The notes under the pieces: model-generated
Databases searched by the model: none
Seen by the model: the letters and a program-made list of their open reading frames with translations, nothing else
Told to the model about the DNA's origin: nothing
Shown here: in pieces, positions 45,113 to 54,600 of the stretch
Numbering within the stretch: the first letter of the stretch is position 1
How the letters are laid out: each line of letters starts with the position of its first letter
Translations under genes and position numbers: made by a program
Assembly: GCF_014205275.1 (NCBI RefSeq)
Contig: NZ_JACHND010000001.1
Location: 6,138,001-6,202,000, forward strand
Length of the DNA stretch: 64,000 bases
Direction: 5' to 3'
Source: Sphaerisporangium siamense
Lineage (GTDB): Bacteria; Actinomycetota; Actinomycetes; Streptosporangiales; Streptosporangiaceae

Positions 45113-46534
45113 ATGGCGGACAACTCCTTCACCCGGCGCGAGCTGCTGCGCGCGGCGGCCCTCGCGGGCGTCCTGCTCCCCGGGGGCGCGCTCGCGGCCT
45201 GCGCGTCCCCCGGAGGTGGGTCCGGCGGCCCCGCCCCGGCGGCCACCGGCGCCACGTCGGCGGCCAACCCGCTCGGCATCGCCGAGACGTCCCCCTTCGA
45301 GGTGGTGATCTTCGACGGCGGCTTCGGCGACGCCTACGCCCGCGAGGTGCACGAGCCTTTGTTCGCCGCCGAGCACCCGAAGGCGACGATCAAGCACACG
45401 GCGACCAAGGAGATCGCCAAGACGCTCCAGCCCCGTTTCGCCGGGGGGAACCCGCCGGAGTTCGTCAACAACTCCGGCGACAACGCGATGGACTTCGGCG
45501 CGCTGGCGCAGGACGGCCAGCTCCAGGACCTCGGCGCGCTGCTGGACGCCCCGAGCTGGGACGACCCCGCCGTGAAGGTGCGGGACACGATCCTGCCCTC
45601 GGCCGTCGAGCTCGGCACCTACGACGGCACCTACTGCGTGCTCAACTACGCCAGCACGGTCTGGGGCATCTGGTACTCCACCAAGCTGTTCGGCGACAAC
45701 GGCTGGGAGCCGCCCGAGACGTGGGACGAGTTCACCGCGCTCTGCGAGAAGATCAAGAAGTCGGGGACGTGCGCGCCGTTCACCTACGCGGGCAAGCACC
45801 CGTTCTACATCTACGAGACGATCCTCACGCTCGCCGCGAAGATCGGCGGCGTCGCGGTGCTGAAGAACATCGACAACCTGGCCGAGGGCGCGTGGAAGGC
45901 CGAGCCGGTCGCCACCGCCGCCACCGCCTTCGCCGACGTCGGCGCGAAGTACCTGCTGCGCGGCACCGAGGGCCTGGACCACATCCAGACCCAGACCGCG
46001 CACGACAAGTACCAGGTGGCCATGCTGCCGTGCGGGTCGTGGCTGGAGAACGAGCAGAAGGACACCACTCCCCCCGGCTTCGGGTACGCCATGTTCCCGC
46101 TGCCGTCGTTCAGCTCCGCCGACGCCCTGCCGTACGGCACGCTGCACTCCCGCCCGGGTGAGGAGTTCTTCGTCTCCGCCCGGTCGGCGAACCCGCGCGC
46201 GGGCATGGAGTACATGCGCGCGATGCTCTCCAAGGAGGGCGCGGGAAGGTTCAGCGAGATGGTGAGCACGCTGACCGTGGTGAAGGGGGCCGCCGAGGGC
46301 CGCACGCTGAAGCCGGGGCTGCGCAGCGCGGCGGCGCGGCTGAAGCAGGCGGGCGAGAACACCACCTACTTCCGGTTCCGCCAGTGGTACAAGGAGCTGC
46401 ACGACGAGGCCGCCGCCGCGACGGGCCAGCTCATGGCGGGCCGCCTGCCGGTGGCCGCGTGGGCGGACCGGATCCAGCGCAAGTCCGACGAGATCAGGAA
46501 CGACTCCTCGGTGAAGAAGTACACCCGAAGCTGA
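45113..46534 (+). CDS. ngcE: N-acetylglucosamine/chitobiose-binding lipoprotein, NgcE type
   Basis: 473 residues. Tat-type lipoprotein signal: RR at 8-9, hydrophobic stretch, lipobox LAAC (Cys30). The mature protein has the NgcE hallmarks EVVIFDGGFGDAYAREVH, TLQPRFAGGNPPEFVNNSG and VWGIWYSTKLF. In Streptomyces, NgcE delivers GlcNAc and diacetylchitobiose to the NgcFG permeases. ATG after GGAGGACCA. Operon with the SIS protein and both permeases, without an ATPase gene. Confidence 0.9.
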   Translation: MADNSFTRRELLRAAALAGVLLPGGALAACASPGGGSGGPAPAATGATSAANPLGIAETSPFEVVIFDGGFGDAYAREVHEPLFAAEHPKATIKHTATKEIAKTLQPRFAGGNPPEFVNNSGDNAMDFGALAQDGQLQDLGALLDAPSWDDPAVKVRDTILPSAVELGTYDGTYCVLNYASTVWGIWYSTKLFGDNGWEPPETWDEFTALCEKIKKSGTCAPFTYAGKHPFYIYETILTLAAKIGGVAVLKNIDNLAEGAWKAEPVATAATAFADVGAKYLLRGTEGLDHIQTQTAHDKYQVAMLPCGSWLENEQKDTTPPGFGYAMFPLPSFSSADALPYGTLHSRPGEEFFVSARSANPRAGMEYMRAMLSKEGAGRFSEMVSTLTVVKGAAEGRTLKPGLRSAAARLKQAGENTTYFRFRQWYKELHDEAAAATGQLMAGRLPVAAWADRIQRKSDEIRNDSSVKKYTRS

Positions 46535-46639
46535 CCAGCGGTCTCCCGCCGGGCCCGCGCGGCCCGGCGCGGACCCCGGGCCCCACCGACGACCCGGCCG
46601 ACAGCGAGGCGGCCGTACAGCGGCGACAGGGAGAACAGC

Positions 46640-47581
46640 GTGGCCGATCGCACGAAAAGGTCCTTCCTCGGCAACCGTGCCGCCCTCACCCGGGCGCGGT
46701 TCATCGCCGGGTTCCTCGCGGCCCCGGTGCTGCTCTACCTCGTCTACGTGATCTCCCCCTACGCCCAGGCGTTCTCCATCGCGATGACCGACTGGCGCGG
46801 CGTGAGCGCCCACCCCGGCTTCGTGGGCCTGGCCAACTTCGAACGGCTGCTCGGGGACGGCGTGTTCTGGACCGCCGTGCGCCACAACGGCCTGCTGCTG
46901 GTCCTGATGCCGATCGGCACGCTGGTCATCGCGCTGTTCTTCGCGTTCCTGCTCAACGCGGGCGGCGCCACGGCGGCCTCGGGGGTGTTCGGCGCCCGGT
47001 TCTACCGCGTGGTGTTCTTCTTCCCCCAGGGGCTGGCCGTCGCGATCGTCGCCGTGCTGTTCCAGCAGGTGTTCCGGCCGGACGGGAGCGGCATGCTGAA
47101 CGCCCCGCTGATCGCCCTCGGCCTGGAGCCGGTCGGGTTCCTGTCCGACCCCGGCGTGGCGCTGTGGTCGATCCTCGGCGTGCTGGTCTGGCAGGCGGTC
47201 GGCTTCTACGTCGTGCTGTTCTCCGCGGGCATGGCGTCCATCCCGCGCGAGCTGTACGAGGCGGCGGAGATCGACGGGGCGGGGCGCGGGCGGCTGTTCT
47301 TCCGCGTCACCCTGCCCCTGCTGTGGGACACCGTGCAGGTGGGGTGGATCTATCTCGGCATCGCCGCCCTGGACGTCTTCGCGATCGTGTGGGTGATGAC
47401 CGCCGAGCACGGCGGCCCCGACCACGCGACGACGGTCATGGCCGCCGAGATCTACCGCAACGCCTTCCAGTACTTCAAGTTCGGCTACGCCTCGGCGATG
47501 GGCGTGGTGCTGTTCTTCTTCACGGTCGCCTTCGCGGCGGTGGCCCTGCGCCTGTCGCGCCGCGAGCGGGTCGAGTTCTGA
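46640..47581 (+). CDS. ngcF: NgcF-type ABC permease
   Basis: 313 residues, six membrane segments, EAA loop LYEAAEIDGAGRGRLF. GTG start with GGGAG upstream, 105 bases after ngcE. Assigned by position between NgcE-like protein and the second permease. Imports GlcNAc/chitobiose if the binding protein assignment holds. Confidence 0.87.
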   Translation: MADRTKRSFLGNRAALTRARFIAGFLAAPVLLYLVYVISPYAQAFSIAMTDWRGVSAHPGFVGLANFERLLGDGVFWTAVRHNGLLLVLMPIGTLVIALFFAFLLNAGGATAASGVFGARFYRVVFFFPQGLAVAIVAVLFQQVFRPDGSGMLNAPLIALGLEPVGFLSDPGVALWSILGVLVWQAVGFYVVLFSAGMASIPRELYEAAEIDGAGRGRLFFRVTLPLLWDTVQVGWIYLGIAALDVFAIVWVMTAEHGGPDHATTVMAAEIYRNAFQYFKFGYASAMGVVLFFFTVAFAAVALRLSRRERVEF

Positions 47582-47606
47582 GTCGAGTGGTGAGAGGGGC
47601 GGAGAC

Positions 47607-48533
47607 GTGGCGTCTCAGGCGGGATCCCAGCCGGTCGCGCTCGCCAGGAGCGCGGCCCGCGAGCGGCGGCGGCGTGTGCTCGGCCCCCTGGCCGGGCTGT
47701 CGCACGGGGCGCTGCTGGTGTGGACGGCGCTGGTCGTGGTCCCGATCGTGTGGACGTTCCTGGCCTCGGTGAAGACCGAGGACGAGATCTTCGGCAGCGC
47801 CTGGTCGCTGCCCGCCGTCCCGCGGTGGGACAACTGGGCGCGCGCCTGGGAGCAGGCGCACGTCGGCAGGTACATGCTCAACAGCGTCGTGGTGGTGAGC
47901 CTCGGCACGGCCGGCACGATGCTGCTCGGCTCGATGGCGGCCTACGTGCTCGCGCGCTACCGGTTCCGCGGCGGCCGGGCCGTCTACCTGCTGTTCGTCT
48001 CGGGCCTGGCCTTCCCGGTGTACCTGGCGCTGACGCCGCTGTTCTTCGTCGTGCGCAACATGGGGAGCCTGCCGCTGATCGGCCCGCTGATCGGGCTGGA
48101 CAGCTACGGCGGGCTGGTGCTCGTGTACATCGCCTACTCGCTGCCGTTCACCGTGTTCTTCCTGTCGGCGTTCTTCCGCACGCTGCCCGGGGCGGTGGCC
48201 GAGGCGGCGTTCGTGGACGGCGCCTCGCACGCGCGGGTGTTCTTCCAGATCATGCTGCCGCTTGCCAGGCCGGGCATCGTGAGCATCACGATCTTCAACG
48301 TCCTGGGGCAGTGGAACCAGTACCAGATTCCGCTGGTGCTGCTCAGCGGCCAGTCGAAGGACAAGTGGGTGCTCACGCAGGGCATCGCCGACATCTCCAC
48401 GGCCGCGGGCTACGACGCGGACTGGGCGGCGCTGTTCGCGGCGCTCAGCATGGCGATCCTGCCCATGCTGGTGGTCTACACGATCTTCCAGCGGCAGATC
48501 CAGGCCGGGCTGACGGCGGGCGCGCTCAAGTGA
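47607..48533 (+). CDS. ngcG: NgcG-type ABC permease
   Basis: 308 residues, six membrane segments after a basic tail, EAA loop VAEAAFVDGASHARVF, C-terminus IQAGLTAGALK. GTG start 25 bases after ngcF, with a GA-G-rich ribosome site. Third and last membrane-system gene; the energising ATPase must be elsewhere, probably an MsiK homologue. Confidence 0.87.
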   Translation: MASQAGSQPVALARSAARERRRRVLGPLAGLSHGALLVWTALVVVPIVWTFLASVKTEDEIFGSAWSLPAVPRWDNWARAWEQAHVGRYMLNSVVVVSLGTAGTMLLGSMAAYVLARYRFRGGRAVYLLFVSGLAFPVYLALTPLFFVVRNMGSLPLIGPLIGLDSYGGLVLVYIAYSLPFTVFFLSAFFRTLPGAVAEAAFVDGASHARVFFQIMLPLARPGIVSITIFNVLGQWNQYQIPLVLLSGQSKDKWVLTQGIADISTAAGYDADWAALFAALSMAILPMLVVYTIFQRQIQAGLTAGALK

Positions 48534-48542
48534 GCCGCCCGC

Positions 48543-48944
48543 TCACCTCTGCAGGCGCCGTTTCATCTCGGCCTCGTAGATGTGGCGCCTGCCCTTGGCC
48601 AGGTCGTTCCTGACCCGCTCCTCGGTCTCGGCGAAACAGCGGTGGTAGCCGTCGTCGTACTCCTCGACCACCTGGAACGTCCACCGGCCCGGCAGCACGT
48701 CGCGGCCGAGCAGCTCCGTGGTCACCGCGTCGGCGTGCGCGGTGTGCCCGGCCTCGCGCAGCAGCGACACGGCCTCCTCCAGTTGCAGGTGGGCGTGCCC
48801 GGTGAGCTGGTGGAAGGCGTAGAGGTGGCCGCGGGCGCGCTCCACGGTCTCCAGGGCCTCGGACAGTTTGCCGAGGGCCTCGACGGTGGTGTCGTCCAGC
48901 CCGGAGGGCCGCCGGTGGCCCGGGTCGGGAAGGTCGTCGCTCAT
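48543..48944 (-). CDS. Conserved hypothetical helical protein
   Basis: 133 residues, mostly charged helix (TVEALGKLSEALETVERARG, EEAVSLLREAG), with a central WTFQVVEEYDDGYHRCF segment. I do not recognise a named family beyond actinobacterial conserved proteins of similar size. ATG with GGGAGGG upstream, 32 bases after the WhiB gene in the same direction, so it may share its transcript. Soluble, no signal peptide. Confidence 0.75.
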   Translation of the reverse strand: MSDDLPDPGHRRPSGLDDTTVEALGKLSEALETVERARGHLYAFHQLTGHAHLQLEEAVSLLREAGHTAHADAVTTELLGRDVLPGRWTFQVVEEYDDGYHRCFAETEERVRNDLAKGRRHIYEAEMKRRLQR

Positions 48945-48976
48945 GATCCCTCCCTACCCGCCTCTTCTCTTCCCAT

Positions 48977-49258
48977 CTATCCGACCCGCACGCGCCGGTC
49001 CTGGGAGCGCCGGGCGCTCGCCCGGCGCTCGTCGGGGTCGGTGCCGCCCCAGATGCCGTGTTCCTGGCCGGTGCGCAGGGCGTAGTCCAGGCAGGGCACG
49101 CGCACGGGGCAGCGGCGGCAGACCGCCTTGGCGCGCTCGTGCTGCAGGTGCCCCGGCCCCTTCGCCGATATCGGGAAGAACAGCTCCGGGTCCTCGCCAC
49201 GGCAGGCGGCGCGGCGCAGCCACGAGACGGCGGGGAGGATCGTGTTCTGGGTGATCAT
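48977..49258 (-). CDS. WhiB-family iron-sulfur transcription factor
   Basis: 93 residues. The four cluster cysteines are C19, C47, C50 and C56 (AACRGED and CRRCPVRVPC), followed by the G(I/V)WGG turn (HGIWGG) and a basic C-terminal tail for DNA binding. WhiB proteins bind a [4Fe-4S] cluster and regulate development, redox response or antibiotic resistance through sigma factors. Which Wbl subclass is unclear. A GCATT-CC-AATGC dyad (49260-49271) overlaps its ribosome site. Confidence 0.93.
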   Translation of the reverse strand: MITQNTILPAVSWLRRAACRGEDPELFFPISAKGPGHLQHERAKAVCRRCPVRVPCLDYALRTGQEHGIWGGTDPDERRASARRSQDRRVRVG

Positions 49259-49662
49259 GGCATTCCAATGCGAGTGAGCGCGGAGTCCTCAGGCTGCCGG
49301 TTCAGCCGTGGAGTCGCGTGCCCGCTGTCGATCCCTTGACACCTGTTTGCGGGTAAATCAGGGCACCGATGTGAATATCGAGTGCCGCGTATTACTTCCG
49401 CTTTGATGCCTAGCGTCCACTCTTGTCCGGTTCTTGATCCCCGGCACGATCGCCGCCGGACCCGCGGGACGCCCGCCTGAGCGGCCGGACCGGCGTCATG
49501 TCCCCGTGACCCGTTGGTCGGGGTTGATTGTTCGATTCCACGGCCCGGAAACCAAACAACCTTCGCGGACTACACAAAAGTCGCAAGGCGCGGCACCGCA
49601 TGCCGTGCCTCTCCTACGGCCGGCGCGTCCCGCCGGTCGTCCGAGTGCCGACAAGGAGACCG
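49259..49662. other. Divergent intergenic region, whiB and secreted gene pair
   Basis: About 400 bases with no gene. It holds the dyad GCATT-CC-AATGC (49260-49271) next to the WhiB start codon and a TTGACA box at 49336-49341 without a convincing -10 at standard distance. The stretch 49340-49420 is AT-richer than its surroundings. Promoters of whiB and the nuclease pair should be here. Confidence 0.5.
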
Positions 49663-50199
49663 ATGTCCGCATCAGCAGCACTGGCCGCGTCACCCGGGTC
49701 GTCCAGGCTGAGACGCCTGACGGCCGTGATCGCCGGCGTGGCGTCCGCCGCGATCATGCTGACCGGCCTGACCGGGACGCCCGCCCACGCCGCCCGCACC
49801 GCTCCCGCGGCCGCCGCCGACGGCTGCTGGGGCAGCGGGCCCGTCGTGGTCGATCCGCGCGGCGCCCGCTGGCAGACCACCTACTGCCGCACCTACCGGG
49901 CCGGCGACGTCTACAACTACGTCAACGGGAGCTGGCAGCCGATCGGCCGGCTGAACGCGGGCGACAACTGGTTCGCCTGCCAGTCCCACGGCCCCGAGAA
50001 CCCGCCGGTCGGCGACTGGGCCAACGACATCTGGCTGTACACCGAGGCCGACACGTTCTGGGAGACCGGCGGCTGGGGCGGCTTCCCCGCCACGCACGTC
50101 ACCGGCGGCGAGAACTACGGCCCGATCCCCAACCTCGCCTGGTGCCCCTGGGAGAACACCCTGGCGGCCCACGGCGCCCCGACAAGCAGCGGGAAGTGA
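49663..50199 (+). CDS. Secreted cysteine- and tryptophan-rich protein
   Basis: 178 residues. Sec signal peptide ending near AHAA (about residue 43). The mature part of about 135 residues has four cysteines (DGCWG, TTYCRT, WFACQS, LAWCPW) that could make two disulfides, and many Trp/Gly/Tyr (NYVNGSWQPI, FWETGGWGGF). This recalls secreted SH3-like or lectin-like wall-binding folds, but I do not recognise a family. ATG with AAGGAG upstream. Only three bases separate it from the nuclease gene, so the two are made together and may act together outside the cell. Confidence 0.8.
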   Translation: MSASAALAASPGSSRLRRLTAVIAGVASAAIMLTGLTGTPAHAARTAPAAAADGCWGSGPVVVDPRGARWQTTYCRTYRAGDVYNYVNGSWQPIGRLNAGDNWFACQSHGPENPPVGDWANDIWLYTEADTFWETGGWGGFPATHVTGGENYGPIPNLAWCPWENTLAAHGAPTSSGK

Positions 50200-50202
50200 C
50201 AC

Positions 50203-51624
50203 ATGCCCCTTTTATCCCCTAGGGACGGGCGCGCCGGCGTCCGCGTGACCCGGTACCTGACCACCTTGGCGGCCCTCGCCGTCGCCGTCCTCGGCCTCCT
50301 GGCCCCCGCGACGGCCGCCGCCGCGGCCCCGTCGCCCTCCCCGTCCGCCTTCCTGCCCGTCTCCCCCGTCTCCCCGTCGGTGTCCGGCCGCCTGCCCGAC
50401 CCCAAGGAGGCCGGCGAGCGCGCGCTGCGCCAGGCCATGCGGCTCGGCGACAACTCCTACTACGACGCCGACAAGGTGCCGGAGCACGGCCTCACCGCGC
50501 AGGGCAGGCTGGCCACGCTGGCGGCCTTCCCCACCGAACCCCCGCAGCCGGGCACCGGCGAGTGCATGCGGAAGCCCGAGGCTTTGCGCCTGGAGGGCTG
50601 GACCCACAACCGCCTGCTGTGGTGCCAGAACGTCGGCTACCGCGCCCGCTACGGGCTGTACGACCGCAACGGCGTCTGGACCTACAAGGGCAGCAACCAG
50701 CTCCTGTTCGAGATGGTCGCGGTGGGCAGCAACACCCAGCGCGCCGTCCGCGTGTACTGGCGGCCCGTCGCGGGCTCGGTCGAGTACAAGGACTGGTCCC
50801 TGACCGACACGCCGAGCCTTCTGCAGCTCGGCGTGCGCGCCGAATGCGTCCAGCAGTCCACGGGAGCCTGCTCGACGGACCAGGGCAAGGTCACGCGCGC
50901 CTGGGGCGCCTGGAACACCACCACGGAGTGGTCGTACTGGGACGTCCAGGGCCCGGCGCGGGCCAACGACAGCAGCCGGGAGAAGGTGTCGGCGTTCGAC
51001 TGGTACCTGATCACCGACGGCACCTCCCCCGGCTATCCCCTCAAGGAGACCCCGGGCCACACCCTGGCGCAGCCGTTCCGCTGTGACTCGGCCGACTACT
51101 TCAGCCGCTTCGGCCAGCCGTTCGACCGGGCCTGCGTGTTCACCGCGGTGGTGCCGCACCTGCAGTACAACCTGTCCAGCAAGAAGCACGGGGCCGTGGC
51201 GCGGCACATCTACGACGCCCAGCTCAGCCCGGACACCTCCTACCCGATCGAGAACCACAGGAAGGTGTTCCCGGGCTGGTGGGGCAACCCTCCGGCGCAC
51301 GAGCCGCTGCACCGGGTGGAGGGCAGCGGCACGATCGCCACGTCCAACGAGCTGTGGAAGAACCACGCCTGCAACCGCACCGGGCCGTACGCGACCACGG
51401 GCCTGCCGCCGCGGACGCCGCAGCAGGCGGCCGAGGGCTGGGAGTGCGACGAGTACCCCTTCCACGCGACCGCCGAGGGCGCGAGCAGCGGCACCTGGGA
51501 CTTCTCGGTCCGCTGGGTGCCGAAGACGCAGAACGCCTCCGCGGGCGGCTCGCTCATCTCCTACTTCTTCGACGACCGCATCCTGTTCGTCAACGATCCG
51601 TTCTGGGTGAAGATCAACCCGTGA
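50203..51624 (+). CDS. Secreted NucA/NucB-type deoxyribonuclease
   Basis: 473 residues. Signal peptide (LTTLAALAVAVLGLLAP, cleavage near AAAA-P, about 43), a Pro/Ser linker and a long middle region with paired cysteines. The C-terminal NucA/NucB domain (about 390-473) carries the catalytic-type motif CDEYPF followed by ATAEGA and a terminal FFDDRILFVNDPFWV. NucB of Bacillus is a metal-dependent endonuclease. ATG at 50203 has GGGAAG upstream; codon 4 is a rare TTA (50212-50214), suggesting bldA control. A GTG at 50245 would avoid it but has a weaker ribosome site. Coupled to the Cys-rich secreted protein. Confidence 0.82.
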   Translation: MPLLSPRDGRAGVRVTRYLTTLAALAVAVLGLLAPATAAAAAPSPSPSAFLPVSPVSPSVSGRLPDPKEAGERALRQAMRLGDNSYYDADKVPEHGLTAQGRLATLAAFPTEPPQPGTGECMRKPEALRLEGWTHNRLLWCQNVGYRARYGLYDRNGVWTYKGSNQLLFEMVAVGSNTQRAVRVYWRPVAGSVEYKDWSLTDTPSLLQLGVRAECVQQSTGACSTDQGKVTRAWGAWNTTTEWSYWDVQGPARANDSSREKVSAFDWYLITDGTSPGYPLKETPGHTLAQPFRCDSADYFSRFGQPFDRACVFTAVVPHLQYNLSSKKHGAVARHIYDAQLSPDTSYPIENHRKVFPGWWGNPPAHEPLHRVEGSGTIATSNELWKNHACNRTGPYATTGLPPRTPQQAAEGWECDEYPFHATAEGASSGTWDFSVRWVPKTQNASAGGSLISYFFDDRILFVNDPFWVKINP

Positions 51625-51632
51625 TCGGGCGC

Positions 51633-51670
51633 GCGCGCCCCGGCCCCCCGCGCGGGGTGCCGGGGCGCGC
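51633..51670. terminator. Terminator between nuclease and STAND genes
   Basis: Perfect 12-bp outer stem GCGCGCCCCGGC (51633-51644) / GCCGGGGCGCGC (51659-51670) with a nested CCCC-GCGC-GGGG hairpin inside. Serves two convergent genes. Confidence 0.75.
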
Positions 51671-51676
51671 GGCGTC

Positions 51677-54600
51677 TCAGGGGCAGGGCGGCCGGTAGGG
51701 CAGGCCGGGAAGGTACCGGTCCCACTCGGCGCGGGTGATGCGCGGGCGGGCCAGCTCGCACACCCGGACCGCGACCGCGCCGGTCGCCGTGGGCCACAGC
51801 CGCGCCGTGCGGTCCTCGCCGGCGCTGAGCAGCGCGCGCCCGTCGCGGCTGTAGGCCACCGCGTACACGCGGTCGGTGTGCCCGGTGAGCACCACGGCGG
51901 GACCCGCGGCGCGCGGGCCCGCCACGTCCCACAGCCGCACGGTCCTGTCCAAGCTCGCGGTGGCGAGGGTGCGGCCGCCGGGCGCGAACGCGGCGGAGGT
52001 CACGGCGCCGGTGTGCCCGGTGAGGACGGCCAGCGGGCGGGGGCGGCCAGGGTCGGCCACGTCCCACAGCCGCACGGTCCTGTCCAGGCCGGCGGTGGCC
52101 AGCCTGCGCCCGTCCGCGGAGAACGCCACGGCCTGGACGGCGCCGGCGTGCCCCGCGACGGACGACAGCCGCCGGGGACGGCGCGGGTCGGCCACGTCCC
52201 ACAGGACGGCGCCCGCGGCGAGCGCGGTGGCGAGCACGCGCCCGCCGGGGCGGAAGGCCAGCGCGGGCGTGCCTCCGGCCTGGGCGGGGAGCGCCCCCGC
52301 CGGTCCCGGCCTGGCAGGGTCGGCCACGTCCCACAGCCGGACCACGGCGTCGCCGGGCCCCGCCGAGGCCAGCAGGCCGCCGCGCTCGTCGAACGCCACC
52401 GCGCGGACGCCGCCGGCGTGGGCGCCCAGAACGGCCGGGGGCGCGTGGCCGTCCACCGGCCACAGGCGCACGGTGCCGTCGGTGCTCCCGGTGGCGAGGT
52501 AGGCGCCGCCGGGGTGGAAGGCCACCGCCCTGACCTGGCCGGTGTGGCCGGTCAGCACCCGGCCCGGCACGGGGTGCGCGGGGTCGGAGACGTCCCAGAG
52601 CGCGGCGGTGGAGTCCTCGGCCCCGACGGCGGCGGTCCCGCCGTCCGGGGAGAACGCGCCCGCCGAGACCGCGGCGGCGCCCGTGCCCATGACCGGGCCG
52701 GGCAGGGCGGTGAGCAGGGCGGTGTGGTCGGAGCTCGCCGAGGCGAGGGTGCGGCCGTCGGGGCTGAAGGCCAGCGACCGCACGGTGTCGGCGTGCGCGC
52801 CGAGCGTGGCGACCGGGAGCGGCAGGCCGGGGTCGGAGACGTTCCACACGCGGGTGGTGTGGTCCCGGCCCGCGGTGGCGAGGGTGCGGCCGTCCGGGGC
52901 GAAGGTCACCGCCTGCAGCGGCCCGGTGTGCCCGGCCAGGCGGCCGGCGGGCCGGGGGTGGCGCGGGTCGCGCACGTCCCACAGCCGGGCGAGGTGGTCC
53001 CGGCCCGCGGTCGCGACCAGGCGCCCGCCGGGGCCGAAGGCCACCGAGGTGACGCCGCCCTCGCCGTGCGGCAGGCGGGCCAGGCGGCGGGGACGGCGCG
53101 GGTCGGCCACGTCCCACAGGCCCGCCACGCCGCCCGCGGTGACCAGCACCTTCCCGGCCGGGTCGAACGCGACCGCGCCGACGGGCAGCGGGCCGGCGGG
53201 GACGGCGGACAGGCGGCGCGGGGCGCGCGGGTCGGCGACGTCCCATAATCGCACCACGCCGTCGTCGCCTCCCGTGGCCAGCAGGCGGCCCGACGGGTGG
53301 AAGGCCAGCCCGGACAGCGGGGCGCGGCCGGTGCCGGCGGTGGCCAGGCGGCGCGGCGCGCGGCGGTCGGAGACGTCCCACAGGCACAGGGTGCCGTCGT
53401 GGGCGACGCCGGCCAGCACGCGCCCGTCGCCGCGGAAGCGCAGGGCCGCCACGCCGTCGCTCTGGCCGGGCAGGGCGGCGGTGAGCGCCGGGCGGTGCCG
53501 GACGGCGAGGTCCCACAGCCGCACCACGCGGTCGTCGCCGCCCGTGGCGACGACCCGTCCGTCCGGGGTGAAGGCCACGGTGTCGATCTCGTGGTCCAGA
53601 CGGGTGGTGAACGGGACCGTGAACGCGCCGAGCAGGCCGCCGCGCGCCTCCGCGGTCGGCTCCAGGCGGTACGCGGCCAGGCTGAGCTGCGCGGCCAGCG
53701 GAGGGTTCACCGGGCGCAGCGCCACGGCCTGGTCGGCGACCCGCTGCGACAGCGCGACGTCGCGCTGCTCGGTCACGGCCTCCTGCGCGTTCAGGGCGTA
53801 GGCGGTCGCGGTGGCCGCGACGACCAGCAGGGCGCTCAGCAGCGCGACGAGTCGCCTCAGCACGCGGGTGCCCCGGCGGACCGCCGCCTCCTCGCGCTCC
53901 CGCGCGGCGAGGCTCGCCCGCAGGAAGTCGCGTTCCCTGACGCTCAGCGCGCCGCCGTCCCGGTCCGACCACTCCCGGGCGACGTCCAGCCGCACGCCCC
54001 GGTACAGGGCGCCGGGGTCGTGCCCGAGCGACTCCCACGCCTCGGTGGCCTCGGCGAGCAGGTGGTGGGTGCGCAGGCCCTCCCGGTCGTCGGCGAGCCA
54101 GTCGCGCAGGCGCGGCCAGGAGTGGATGAGCGCCTCGTGCCCGATCTCGACGCTGTCCTGGTCCACGGTGAGCAGCCGCGCCCGGGTGAGGTGCTCCAGG
54201 ACCTCCGCGGTGCCCGGGTCGTCGTCCAGGGTGTCGCGGCGCACGCGGCGCTTGGTGTCCTGCGTGCCCTCGCCGAGCGCGGTGAGCCGCAGGAACAGCC
54301 GCCTGGCCAGCCGCCTGCCCTCGCGGCCGAGCTGGGTGTAGGCGCGCTCGGCGGTCTTGGCGACCGCGCCGTCCAGCCCGCCCGCCGCCTCGTACCCGGC
54401 CAGGGTGAGGGTGGAGCCGCGCCGCCTGCGCCAGGTCTCCAGCAGCGCGTGGGAGACCAGCGGCAGCGCGCCCGGCTGCCCGGCGGCGTCCCCGACGACG
54501 CGGGACACGAGCGCGCCCTCGACCATGAGCCCGGCGTGCGCTGCGGGCCGGACGACGGCGTCGCGCAGCTCGTCGGCGGTCATGGGGCCGATGGCGACCT

